Source of the DNA: Natronorubrum bangense
GTDB taxonomy: Archaea; Halobacteriota; Halobacteria; Halobacteriales; Natrialbaceae
Length of the DNA stretch: 64,000 bases
Assembly (NCBI RefSeq): GCF_004799645.1
Contig: NZ_CP031305.1
Location: forward strand, 930,001-994,000
Direction: 5' to 3'
Positions 42,018-50,084 of this stretch are shown here, in pieces. A program made the position numbers and the translations under genes. The notes beneath the pieces were generated by a model that was not told the origin of the DNA, made no database searches, and worked only from the letters and a program-made list of their open reading frames with translations. Each line of letters starts with the position of its first letter. The first letter of the stretch is position 1.

Positions 42018-42626
42018 ATGACTTCAACTGATCCAAACGATCCGATTGCGGACGCACTCCTCGGTGAGTCGACGTACGAGCGGCTTCGAGTGGAGCGATA
42101 CGCGCTGATCAAACGACGAATTCCGCAGAAGCTCGTCTATCAGAGCGGGCTGTTGCTCGTGCTTGCACTCGTCGTGCCGATTGCGGCCACCTATCCGTCC
42201 TCGGTCCGGGCAGCCTTCCCAGGAGGTGAGCCCCTGTGGGCGTCGCCGCTCGTTCTCTGGGTCGGCGTCTGCGCCGGCGCGATCCAGCTTGGAACTGCGT
42301 CGTGTCTCATCGCGGTATCGATCGTGCGTCGCAGCCGTGAACCGGAGTTATCGGAGGCAACGGCACACACATTACTGAACGTTGAAGACGTCGCATCGAT
42401 GTTCGGATTAGCGACCGGTGGGTTCGCCATTCTGCTTACGGTTGGGTTCTTTTTGCTCGGCCACACGGGAGGAGAAACGTTCTATTCAGTTATCAACGCT
42501 GCACCGCGAAACCCATACGGACAGACTGACGTCTCGGTCCCCGTAATCGCAGTCGGCACGGCAGCGGCGGTCAGCTCCGCTGTTGTCTACCTCTGCAGCC
42601 GGCATCTTCGGTCGGAGTCGGCCTGA
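42018..42626 (+). CDS. Four-span membrane protein divergent from bop
   Basis: A 202-residue membrane protein starting MTSTDPNDPIADALLGEST. Four hydrophobic segments are visible: LVYQSGLLLVLALVVPIA, PLVLWVGVCAGAIQLGT (continuing SCLIAVSIV), GLATGGFAILLTVGFFLLG and VPVIAVGTAAAVSSAVVYL. No family is recognised and no catalytic motif is seen. It shares the 166-bp divergent region with bop. A TATA-like GTATATTT about 60 bp upstream of the ATG suggests a leadered transcript. The neighbour position suggests an opsin-related membrane role, which is inference only. Confidence 0.7.
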   Translation: MTSTDPNDPIADALLGESTYERLRVERYALIKRRIPQKLVYQSGLLLVLALVVPIAATYPSSVRAAFPGGEPLWASPLVLWVGVCAGAIQLGTASCLIAVSIVRRSREPELSEATAHTLLNVEDVASMFGLATGGFAILLTVGFFLLGHTGGETFYSVINAAPRNPYGQTDVSVPVIAVGTAAAVSSAVVYLCSRHLRSESA

Positions 42627-43216
42627 AAACACGAGCTGGGGCTGGTGACGTCGCTCGACCACTTGCCACGCCTGAGACGGTCTGCTGTCCTGTTTCCCGG
42701 CGCAATCGCAGAGACGGCACGCGGGCACGCCGGAACTGACACCAGTCCGTACGAGTGTGGACAGTCTGGGACTGATAGCCGATCGATTCGGCACGGCACG
42801 TGTATAACCAGTGCCCATTTTTGAAGATCACACTCATATGAAACGCCCGTTCGATAGGGTGTGGCCGTGAGCCAACGATAGCGTACCAACTGAATCGACG
42901 GACGACAGGAAGAGCAAGCGAGAGGCGGCCCAACGTGCCACAGAGTCGCGAACGGGAACGGAGCCGACCCACACGCGAATTGGACAGAAAGCCCTGCGTA
43001 GGAGAGTAGGACAGACAATTTAAACGAATGGTTATTTTAGTGCCGGTTAAAGAGATATACGTGGTATCTTTCCACGAAAACCATTGAGATACATTCGCAA
43101 ACGCGCCTTCGACTACCTGTTTGTTTATCAATGTCACACCGATCTACTAGCTGTTTAAGGATCAGGCATTTATACAAGACGAATGTTTGAATCGAGTATG
43201 GATAGAATGGTGTTCG
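42627..43216. other. Gene-free region between membrane protein and nadE
   Basis: A 590-bp region, visibly less GC-rich than its neighbours. Frames on the minus strand (42571-43137 and 42587-43018) are basic, Cys/Ser/Arg-rich and lack haloarchaeal composition, so I reject them as genes. The last part holds a likely TATA (43169-43175) for nadE. The region may contain a decayed gene or an untranslated RNA; I cannot identify one. Confidence 0.55.
43169..43175 (+). promoter_or_regulatory. TATA box of nadE
   Basis: TTTATAC in GGCATTTATACAAG, about 45 bp upstream of the chosen ATG at 43217, predicts a leader of roughly 20 nt. The alternative TTG at 43187 would precede the predicted transcription start. 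Confidence 0.4.
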
Positions 43217-44125
43217 ATGTCTATGGGAGCTAATAGGAAAACAATCGGATACTCTGGTACCCAGATATCGACAGGATCGTTCATTACGGACCCGAACGGC
43301 CTCGAGCGAATCCGCTCGCTGATCGTCGATGATATCCGAACGGCCGTCGACGATGCAGGCGCACAGGGTGCCGTCGTCGCAATGAGCGGTGGAGTCGATT
43401 CTACCGTGACGGCGGCGCTGGCCGTCGAAGCGCTCGGAAGCGACCGCGTGGTCGGACTGGGGCTGCCCTGTCACAAGGCCGAATACCCCGGCGTCAGCGA
43501 GGCCCGCACTATTGCGGAGGGGCTTGGCATCGAGTTTACGGAGATTCAGCTCCGGCCGTTGCTCGAGACGTTCGAGGAGACAGTCGCGAGTGAACTCGAG
43601 TCCAATGCCGATCCGGATTCGAGTGGGCGCCCACACGAGCGAAACCACGCGATCGGCAACGTGATTGCGCGACTGCGGATGTGCTGTGCGTACTATACGG
43701 CGAACCGACAGCAGCGACTCGTGCTCGGAACGGCGAACCGCTCGGAGTGGCTGCTCGGCTACTTTACGAAGTTCGGTGATGGTGCAGCCGATACGTGTCC
43801 GCTCGGCGACCTATATAAAACAGAAGTGCGCGCGCTCGCAACACAGATCGGCATCCCACGACGGATCGTCAACAAGGAGCCGACGGCAGGGTTCTGGGCT
43901 GACCAGACCGATGCCGACGAACTCGGTGCGTCCTACGACGTTATTGACCCGCTGCTACAACGTCTCGTCGACAACGGTGAGTCGATCCGTGACGCTGCGG
44001 CTGCGCTCGGTATCGATCGTGAGACGGCCCGATCGATCGCGTGGTTGTGTGCTGAAACCCAACACAAACGAGTCACGCCGCCGATGCCAGCGGTTGGCGA
44101 TCGAGAGAGCGATACTGGCTGGTAG
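43217..44125 (+). CDS. nadE: NH3-dependent NAD+ synthetase
   Basis: A 302-residue enzyme that amidates nicotinic acid adenine dinucleotide to NAD+. The ATP PP-loop is VVAMSGGVDSTVTAALAVE, and substrate motifs are GTANRSEWLLGYFTKFGDGA and DTCPLGDLYKTEVRALA. NKEPTAGFWADQTDADELGA is the C-terminal signature, ending with a short HTH-like tail common in this family. No glutaminase domain is present, so ammonia is the nitrogen source. About 20-25 residues precede the usual start (SMGANRKTIGYSGT). It sits between two membrane-protein genes next to the opsins. Its stop abuts the stop of the convergent membrane gene (44125/44126). Confidence 0.93.
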   Translation: MSMGANRKTIGYSGTQISTGSFITDPNGLERIRSLIVDDIRTAVDDAGAQGAVVAMSGGVDSTVTAALAVEALGSDRVVGLGLPCHKAEYPGVSEARTIAEGLGIEFTEIQLRPLLETFEETVASELESNADPDSSGRPHERNHAIGNVIARLRMCCAYYTANRQQRLVLGTANRSEWLLGYFTKFGDGAADTCPLGDLYKTEVRALATQIGIPRRIVNKEPTAGFWADQTDADELGASYDVIDPLLQRLVDNGESIRDAAAALGIDRETARSIAWLCAETQHKRVTPPMPAVGDRESDTGW

Positions 44126-44539
44126 CTAGCGACTGGCCTCGGCGCGATACAGGGTCGGATTTCGCCACCAGAACAGTCCCCACGACAGCATGAAGCCGGC
44201 AGCCATCGCGCCGACGTCCTGAAGAAGGCGTGGGAGCCCGATATCGACGATTGCGACGAGTGCGATCGCCGAGCCGACCGCGGCACCCACGAAGACGAAC
44301 AGCACATCACCGGCGATATGTTCCTGAGACTGCTCCCAGTAGTGCTGGCGCTCCTCGTCGTACCAGACACCGATATAAATCAACACTGGTGCCATCAGCG
44401 TGATCACTGTAATTACCTGGAACTGCTCGGGCAGTCCTGCTGGCCCGAGGACGACGATATTGAGCGTGTTCGCGATGATTGCCATCGCGAACAGGCCGAT
44501 CAACAGCCATCCCCACCGTGGGAGTGTCTCTTTGTCCAT
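44126..44539 (-). CDS. Small four-span membrane protein
   Basis: A 137-residue protein beginning MDKETLPRWGWLLIGLFAMA. Four hydrophobic stretches are seen: WLLIGLFAMAIIANTLNIVV, VITVITLMAPVLIYIGVWY, AGDVLFVFVGAAVGSAIALV and LLQDVGAMAAGFMLSWGLFW. A cytoplasmic loop with DEERQHYWEQSQEH follows span 2. I recognise no family. It is cotranscribed candidate-wise after the winged-helix gene (44587-44880) with a 47-bp gap, and is convergent with nadE. Confidence 0.7.
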   Translation of the reverse strand: MDKETLPRWGWLLIGLFAMAIIANTLNIVVLGPAGLPEQFQVITVITLMAPVLIYIGVWYDEERQHYWEQSQEHIAGDVLFVFVGAAVGSAIALVAIVDIGLPRLLQDVGAMAAGFMLSWGLFWWRNPTLYRAEASR

Positions 44540-44586
44540 GCTGGTGGACAGTCATCGCAACAAAATAATCTGCCGTTTACGCTCGA

Positions 44587-44880
44587 TTATTCCGCGCAGC
44601 AGGCGTCCTTTTTCGGGGATTCGTCGACACCGTTACCGTCTGCGGCAACCGGTTCTTCGATTCGATAGAGACTCTGCCGAGCATCTGCAAAGTAGATATT
44701 CTCGTCAACAATCCCAATACCCTCGAGACGTTCAAGTGCGTACCGGACGGTCCGGGCTGAGAGCATCGATTCTTCGACGATCTGTTTCTGGGTCAATGGC
44801 CCATCGTACTCGAGAACCTTGAAGACGAGTTTGGCGCTCGGTGGCAAGTCTTCGATGTCCTCCCCGTCGGTCTCTGCCAT
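44587..44880 (-). CDS. Winged-helix (MarR/TrmB-like) transcriptional regulator
   Basis: A 97-residue DNA-binding protein. Residues 12-75 form a winged helix: LPPSAKLVFKVLEYDGPLTQ, KQIVEESMLSARTVRYALER and LEGIGIVDENIYFADARQ. The C-terminus KKDACCAE carries a Cys-Cys pair that could bind metal or respond to oxidation. Such short haloarchaeal HTH proteins are common, and their targets are unknown. It is followed on the same strand by the four-span membrane protein. Confidence 0.85.
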   Translation of the reverse strand: MAETDGEDIEDLPPSAKLVFKVLEYDGPLTQKQIVEESMLSARTVRYALERLEGIGIVDENIYFADARQSLYRIEEPVAADGNGVDESPKKDACCAE

Positions 44881-45364
44881 ACTACGAATCGAACGGTCCC
44901 AGCGGCATAAAAGTTGAGCCTTACGAGGCGTTACTGAAGTGAAAAATTCCGATACAATCGAGACGGTAAAGTAGACTCAGATTGCGTGTATGGCAGTATA
45001 TCGAAACCTGACCCGGTAGTCAAATACTGGTAGATTCTGCAGCAACCGAGACTAGCATCACTATGGTATCACGTCGTTGTCAGTGGGTGAAAGGAGACAT
45101 GCTGTGTGATCGGCTGCCCAGTCTCTGTGCGAACCGATGGCCGTGATTCTATAGTAGCTACTGAACGTCACTGCACACCAGATTTCACGAGGGCTGTACG
45201 GTCGGTGTGTGAATCGTTTCAGTTGTTACGATACCACGTCTCGACCCTGCGGCTGTCGCTTTCCCTACCGTTCCACTCACAATGGGTTCCACCCCATCGC
45301 ATAGCCGTTGTTCGATTCCGTCTACTGCCGTTCAGTGGCCACATCCCCGCGACACCTCTGACAG
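44881..45364. other. Intergenic region with repeat copy C
   Basis: A 484-bp region between the winged-helix start and the DUF5305 gene end. It contains repeat C (45154-45229). No convincing ORF or RNA gene is seen; the small frames on the plus strand are Arg/Ser-rich shadows. Confidence 0.6.
45154..45229 (+). repeat. Near-palindromic intergenic repeat, copy C (76 bp)
   Basis: It starts GTAGCTACTGAACGTCACTG and ends TTTCAGTTGTTAC. The outer arms pair as in copy B, and the stem CACACC/GGTGTG is kept although the inner stem is degraded (GATTTCAC against GTACGGTC). It has the same length as B and the same flanking TATA-like bases. Confidence 0.85.
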
Positions 45365-46543
45365 TTACAGCTGCTTCCAGACGTCCTCATCGTCCTCGAA
45401 CCCGCCGTCGGCAGGGTCGGCGAACTCGGTTTCGTCCTCGAGTCCTAACTCCTCGGCTGAGAGCGCCGGCTTCTCGTCAGTCGCGTGTTGTTGCTTCGTG
45501 AGGTTCATCTCCGGCCAGGCGGTCTCCTCCCAGAGACCACGTTCGCTGTAGTAGTAGACCACGCCGTCGCTGACGACGGCAAACAGACCACGCTGGCGGT
45601 CGTTGACGACGCGCTCGTTCGTATCAATGGCGACGTCGACGACGTCTTCTAACGTATCGAGTGAGATGTGATAGTCTCCAACCCACATCGGAATCGACCC
45701 ACGCGAGATCCACTCGGCATAGCGCTGTTCGTGGACTGCACGGCGGGCAGCATCCTCGTTGATCGGCGCTCGTCGAGCAACGAGCGCGGCACCCACGAGC
45801 GCGAGCGTGCCGAGTACGGAGAGCCCACCAATGGCTCCCAGACTTCGCGACTCGGTCGTCTGTTCTGTCGCCGTCTGGTACGTGTGGCCGTCGGAGGCAG
45901 ACAGCGACTCCGCCAGCCAGTATGCGTCGTCGGTCACGTGAAACGTTGTCGTTGCCTCTTGTGTCCCCTGATTTCTCGCGGTCTCGTACTCGACGTGGAC
46001 GTCGACCTCGAGATCGATGTTACCGACGCCGGACAGCTCACGCTCTAACTGGCGCTGGCGGTCGCGGTAGGATTCGACGTCGATCGTCGTTGTCGACATC
46101 GCGACACCGTCTTCGACTGCCGGCGACTCGTCGATTTCGGTGTGTGTCTCGTTCCAGAACGATTCCCCGTCTCTGGTTGCCTCGAAGCGAAGCGTCAACT
46201 CGTGGTGGACGCTGGCGTCGTCGATCGGCGTCCTGTCGCCCTCGTCGACGAGTCTGGTTTCGGGCTCGAGGGTCAGCTCTGGCGAGGCGTTGAGCACGTA
46301 GACACCACTGTTCTCGAGTCGATCACCCTCGTTCCAGAGCTCGCCATCCTGGACGACGACGGCACTCGTTTGGACGTCGGTCGAGACGCGTTCGTCGCCG
46401 TACTGGGTGGTCGTCTCCGTCGTAGGGTTTGCGACAGCCCACCCTGTCGCGACGAGTGCGAGTACACCGATCACGACCAGTGCGATCGTGAGTAGGCGAC
46501 CGTACTGGGCGAGCACGAGCTCGAGACGCGGATTATCGATCAC
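45365..46543 (-). CDS. DUF5305 membrane/surface protein
   Basis: A 392-residue protein from a GTG start (MIDNPRLELVLAQYGRLLTI). One N-terminal membrane helix (LLTIALVVIGVLALVATGWA) is followed by an extracellular beta-rich domain of about 190 residues (HELTLRFEATRDGESFWNE). A second helix comes near residue 245 (LGAIGGLSVLGTLALVGAAL), and about 140 cytoplasmic residues with a YAEWISRGSIPMWVGDYHIS segment. The topology puts an assembly-type domain outside and a globular domain inside. From memory this is the DUF5305 family, often beside signal peptidases in haloarchaea. It is the last gene of the surface-protein cluster and follows the signal peptidase by 144 bp. Confidence 0.8.
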   Translation of the reverse strand: MIDNPRLELVLAQYGRLLTIALVVIGVLALVATGWAVANPTTETTTQYGDERVSTDVQTSAVVVQDGELWNEGDRLENSGVYVLNASPELTLEPETRLVDEGDRTPIDDASVHHELTLRFEATRDGESFWNETHTEIDESPAVEDGVAMSTTTIDVESYRDRQRQLERELSGVGNIDLEVDVHVEYETARNQGTQEATTTFHVTDDAYWLAESLSASDGHTYQTATEQTTESRSLGAIGGLSVLGTLALVGAALVARRAPINEDAARRAVHEQRYAEWISRGSIPMWVGDYHISLDTLEDVVDVAIDTNERVVNDRQRGLFAVVSDGVVYYYSERGLWEETAWPEMNLTKQQHATDEKPALSAEELGLEDETEFADPADGGFEDDEDVWKQL

Positions 46544-46687
46544 GGTTCGAACACTTTGCTAGACATATTGGCTCCGTCCTTCCACTGTTCCCGGCCCGTC
46601 CCAATGGGTCGGCTGGAGGACGCGCACATACACATTCACTTTTTGCGACCATTATAACGATATCGGCCCTTCCCACTGGATCGATGG

Positions 46688-47857
46688 TTACAGCCATTTT
46701 CGGAGTCGCCGTGCGAGACGCGTCGACAGCGAGACGTGCGTGCCAGCAGAGCGAAGGCGCAAATCGCCGCGGCCGAACACCACGAGGACGATTGTGACAG
46801 TAACCCCGACAATAACGCCGTTGACGGCGGCGATCGCGACGAGCGGGTGGAGTCCGTGGAGCCAGACCAGAAGCGACGGCGGTAACACCGCAAGATAGCG
46901 GTGCTCTCCGACATGGCGGGTGTACTCCCCGGTCGTCTCGGGAGCTGTCAGGAAGACTGTTGTCTCCCCACTCGAACGAAGCCCCACTGTCTGCCAGGGC
47001 GGGTCCGTCTCGACGTTGTTGCTTCTGGCCTCGTGGACGACCACAATCGGCAGATAGCCCGCGTTGTCGACCGTCCGGGTGAGTTCACCCGTCTCACCGG
47101 GTGCGAGGATCTGTGGATTCTCCTCGGGCGTCTCTGTGCTCACGAGTTCGTACTCGGTGGTTCCGGCTGGAATCACCATCGCTGCGGTCGCAAACGTCAC
47201 GAACACGAGCAAGACCAGCCCGAGTGTCGTCCAGAACGCGAGCACGTTCTCGCGAGAACGCGAGCGCGTCTTGTCGCGCTGTCCGGGTCCGAGGCGCTCG
47301 AGGAGCACGCCGAAGCCGAGCAGGGCGACGCCGACGGCGACCAGCAGTGAGCCGATCCCCTCCGAGTCGGGCGACGTCGTCAGGCCGAGAATCGGGGCGA
47401 TCGTCCCGACAACTGACTCCACGGTGTGATGGACGCCCATAATCGCCGTCCCGAGATGCGGGATCGTGACGACCTCGCCGTTTACCTGCCAGGCCTTGGC
47501 GACGATCTGGCCGTCCGTGACGTGGGGCTCACTGCCGTCCTGGTCAGTAAACGGGTTGGCGTCACCTTTCGTGACGTACCCCTCACTGGTTTCGCCGACG
47601 ACGCGATGAGTCGTCAGCCCGCCGCCGTGGAGCTCTCGCGCGTCGAAGACGACCACGTCGCCGTCCGAGACCGACCCCGTGACGGCGCTTGGAATCGCGA
47701 CGAAACCGTCGCCGGCGTTCATCGTCGGCTCCATACTGCCCGTCGCGACGTAGCCCAGCAAAATCGGCTGTCCCAGTAGCTGGCCGATCAACAGCAACAC
47801 GATGGCGAGTGCGACGACAACGCCGAACACTCGCTTGAGGAGCGTCGCTGACGTCAT
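46688..47857 (-). CDS. Signal peptidase I (SipW/Sec11-like) with large C-terminal membrane extension
   Basis: A 389-residue protein. The catalytic core is residues 1-150: an N-terminal anchor helix, Ser41 in GYVATGSMEPTM, His84 in GGGLTTHRVVGE and Asp99 in TKGDANPFTDQD, the Ser-His-Asp pattern of archaeal/Sec11 and SipW enzymes rather than Ser-Lys. After it come two helices (SLLVAVGVALLGFGVLL, LAFWTTLGLVLLVFVTFATA), an extracellular beta domain of about 110 residues and a third helix region with a basic tail. A housekeeping archaeal signal peptidase is about 200-300 residues, so the extension is unusual. Its neighbours encode likely substrates with SipW-type leaders. Confidence 0.9.
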   Translation of the reverse strand: MTSATLLKRVFGVVVALAIVLLLIGQLLGQPILLGYVATGSMEPTMNAGDGFVAIPSAVTGSVSDGDVVVFDARELHGGGLTTHRVVGETSEGYVTKGDANPFTDQDGSEPHVTDGQIVAKAWQVNGEVVTIPHLGTAIMGVHHTVESVVGTIAPILGLTTSPDSEGIGSLLVAVGVALLGFGVLLERLGPGQRDKTRSRSRENVLAFWTTLGLVLLVFVTFATAAMVIPAGTTEYELVSTETPEENPQILAPGETGELTRTVDNAGYLPIVVVHEARSNNVETDPPWQTVGLRSSGETTVFLTAPETTGEYTRHVGEHRYLAVLPPSLLVWLHGLHPLVAIAAVNGVIVGVTVTIVLVVFGRGDLRLRSAGTHVSLSTRLARRLRKWL

Positions 47858-47961
47858 TGACTCGTCCTGCGGACGTTCATGAACACCTGACTATTTAATT
47901 GGATTGTTATTCGAGATCGACCGTCTTAAACGCCTCGTGGAGTGGCCTCGAGTCGCCACGC

Positions 47962-49101
47962 TTACCTCGAGACGAACGCCCAGCGGCGGTTCGCCGCGGC
48001 TGCCAGAAACAGGAACCCGGCCGCCGTCGGCGGGGCAAGCGCTGCCGTCGTCGCCGCCGAGAGTTCGCGGTCCCGAATCTGGAACGGTTCGGAGTCAGTG
48101 ACGGTGACCGAGCCCGCGTCGACGCCACTGATCGCGATCTCGTACGTTTCCGCCTCGTCGAACTGTCGCTCGAACGTCACCGTTCGCTCCGAGTTCGGCT
48201 CGATCGTTACCGTTCGCGTATCGACGACGATGCCGTCGACGGCGAGCTCGAGAGTGCGATCGACCGCGACGTCCGTGGGATTGTGAACCGTCGCGTCGAT
48301 CGTCGCCGTCCCGCCCGTGGTGATCTCCGTGGTGGTGACCGACGCGTTGAGGACGTCGATCGGCGGCCCCTCGACGGTGACCGAGGTGGTCTGCCCGTCG
48401 ACGCCGATCTCGTACGTGCCGGGCCACTGCAGCTCCCGTTCGAAGATCACCGACACCGTCTCGCCGGGGCCGATTTCGAACTGCGTGGTGTCGACGACGA
48501 CGCCATCGACGGTCAGCTCGGCTGTCCGCTGTTTCGTCGTCGGACCGTCGTTCCGGTAGGTCGCGTTCACCGTCACGGTATCGCCCGTCTCGACGGCCGT
48601 CGTATCGAGGTCGACGGACTCGAGGTCGACATCGGTCGACTCGTCTTCGTCGTCATCCTCCTCGTCGGCCTCGTACCGGACGTGAACCGTGAACGTCTCC
48701 GTCCCACTCTCGGCGAGGTGGGTATCGACCGCCACGCCGATGCTCGTCGTCTGCCCGGCCGTTGGCTCGAGCGGGTTCGACGCCGAAACAGTCGCTGCAC
48801 GGTCGCCATCCGCGTAGAACTCGAGGCCGTCGACGTCGTTTTCGATCCAGATATCCTCGACGGCGTCGTCGTTGGCCGCGATCGTGAAGACGCCATCTGC
48901 GTGTGTGATCGCACGGTCGTTGAGCGCCTCGAGGTCGAGTCGGAGCTCGTCGTCTTGGATTGTGGCGTAGGAAGAGGTTGGCTCGAGGACGACGTCGTCG
49001 GCCGCCGTGTCTTCACCCACCGTGATCGCGACTGTTGGGACTGCCAACGCGAGGAGAAAGCAGGCTGCGGCAGCGGTGAGGAGGATCTTGGTGGATGGCA
49101 T
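47962..49101 (-). CDS. Secreted protein with CARDB-like repeats and C-terminal membrane segment
   Basis: A 379-residue protein. The N-terminal leader MPSTKILLTAAAACFLLALA precedes a DUF1102-like first part (ITVGEDTAADDVVLEPTSSY). Three tandem Ig-like CARDB units of about 80 residues follow; their repeated text is VDTTAVETGDTVTVNATYRN, VTTTEITTGGTATIDATVHN and VTFERQFDEAETYEIAIS. The C-terminus ends LAPPTAAGFLFLAAAANRRW, a membrane anchor followed by basic residues (archaeosortase-independent). It lies between the secreted DUF1102-like genes and the signal peptidase. A minor subunit or anchor of a surface structure is plausible. Confidence 0.78.
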   Translation of the reverse strand: MPSTKILLTAAAACFLLALAVPTVAITVGEDTAADDVVLEPTSSYATIQDDELRLDLEALNDRAITHADGVFTIAANDDAVEDIWIENDVDGLEFYADGDRAATVSASNPLEPTAGQTTSIGVAVDTHLAESGTETFTVHVRYEADEEDDDEDESTDVDLESVDLDTTAVETGDTVTVNATYRNDGPTTKQRTAELTVDGVVVDTTQFEIGPGETVSVIFERELQWPGTYEIGVDGQTTSVTVEGPPIDVLNASVTTTEITTGGTATIDATVHNPTDVAVDRTLELAVDGIVVDTRTVTIEPNSERTVTFERQFDEAETYEIAISGVDAGSVTVTDSEPFQIRDRELSAATTAALAPPTAAGFLFLAAAANRRWAFVSR

Positions 49102-49170
49102 TCATCTGTGTGACTGCCCGATTGGTGTCTGTGGGAGGCTTGCCTGAGTATTATTTCAAGCCTTGCCGTC

Positions 49171-49734
49171 CTATTCTGAGTCTTCCTCTGCCGTAATCGT
49201 CACTGTTACCTCAAAGCTGTCATCACTGTCGAGAGCGTCGGGAACATCGACTTCATCTTCGCGAAGGTTGATCTCCAAGTCGTATGCAGCACTCTGGTTA
49301 GGATTAAGAGGTTCTCCATTAGGGTCTATCCCACCATCTCCATCGTCGAAATCACCCTCATTATTCTCGTTGAAGGAGAACACATTGCTGGCATCGGTCG
49401 TGTCATCTATCTCCACCTCGAACGTAATTCCAATATTTTCTTGTGTCCCATTATTTTGGATAAGGAGAACCTTATCCAATGTGGTTTTAGCGTTCTCGTT
49501 TATTCCTTCAGCACCATTGCCAGCGTTTTCAAAATTCAGATCGATCGTGTTTTCATCGGCAGCTAAATCATCTCGAATCTGTAGTCCGAGGAAGGCGTCT
49601 GCGTCACCGGCAGTCTCGACAGTTACCGTCCGGTCGGCAGTCACACTACTAAACGCACCCGTCCCCAGCGCAGCTCCGCCGCCCGCGACGATCGTTCCCA
49701 ATCCAACTAACACATTGCGTCGGTTCATGCTCAT
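49171..49734 (-). CDS. Small secreted protein with SipW/TasA-type leader (DUF1102-like), B
   Basis: A 187-residue protein starting MSMNRRNVLVGLGTIVAGGG (the ATG at 49728 is equivalent). The leader ends ...ALGTGAFSSVTADRTVTV, resembling the TasA/CalY pattern with a hydrophobic region followed by GA(F/Y)-S. The mature part is a beta-sandwich-like sequence rich in Asp/Asn (DADAFLGLQIRDDLAADENT; NNGTQENIGITFEVEIDDTT) ending with FEVTVTITAEEDSE. The AT-richer coding sequence and high Asn set it apart from flanking core genes. It shares its N-terminal third with the 50085-51005 protein. No catalytic motif; a fibre or coat subunit is the favoured guess. Confidence 0.8.
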   Translation of the reverse strand: MSMNRRNVLVGLGTIVAGGGAALGTGAFSSVTADRTVTVETAGDADAFLGLQIRDDLAADENTIDLNFENAGNGAEGINENAKTTLDKVLLIQNNGTQENIGITFEVEIDDTTDASNVFSFNENNEGDFDDGDGGIDPNGEPLNPNQSAAYDLEINLREDEVDVPDALDSDDSFEVTVTITAEEDSE

Positions 49735-50084
49735 GATTGTAGTCTCCATGTAGCCACGCCGCCCCCAACGGCGAGGGGCGGAACGCGGCTCTTACTCATC
49801 CCTTGGAACCCCACCTACTTTGTATTGCGTATCGAGACTTCCTTCAAGGTTGATAATACCCGTCGCAGGACCCCCGATATCCGCTTCAAGCCCGGCCTGA
49901 ACCGCCGAAATCGGCTAGCTCGAGCGTTTCGGACTGTCATCAATGAACACAGGTCTCGCTGATATCACTGGCTGCCGATCGCTGATCTCGTAGTTGATTT
50001 ATGTGGCGAGTGCCGCCCCATGCTGTTTCGTGTCTGTAACCTCGTTTATATGACACTGATCAGTGCGCCAAAGCCAATTTTGTG
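49735..50084. other. Intergenic region between the two DUF1102-like genes
   Basis: A 350-bp region, AT-richer than its neighbours. It presumably contains the promoter of the 49171-49734 gene and the 3' end of the 50085-51005 transcript. No ORF of normal composition, repeat or RNA was recognised. Confidence 0.5.

Noticed and set aside
42571..43137. 188-codon minus-strand frame in the gap upstream of nadE
   Set aside because: Basic and Cys/Ser/Arg-rich, unlike haloarchaeal proteins; overlaps the end of the 42018-42626 gene and has no recognisable motif.
47899..49113. 404-codon plus-strand frame opposite the CARDB protein
   Set aside because: Arg/Asp/Val low-complexity shadow; the minus-strand protein has a leader, repeats and an anchor.
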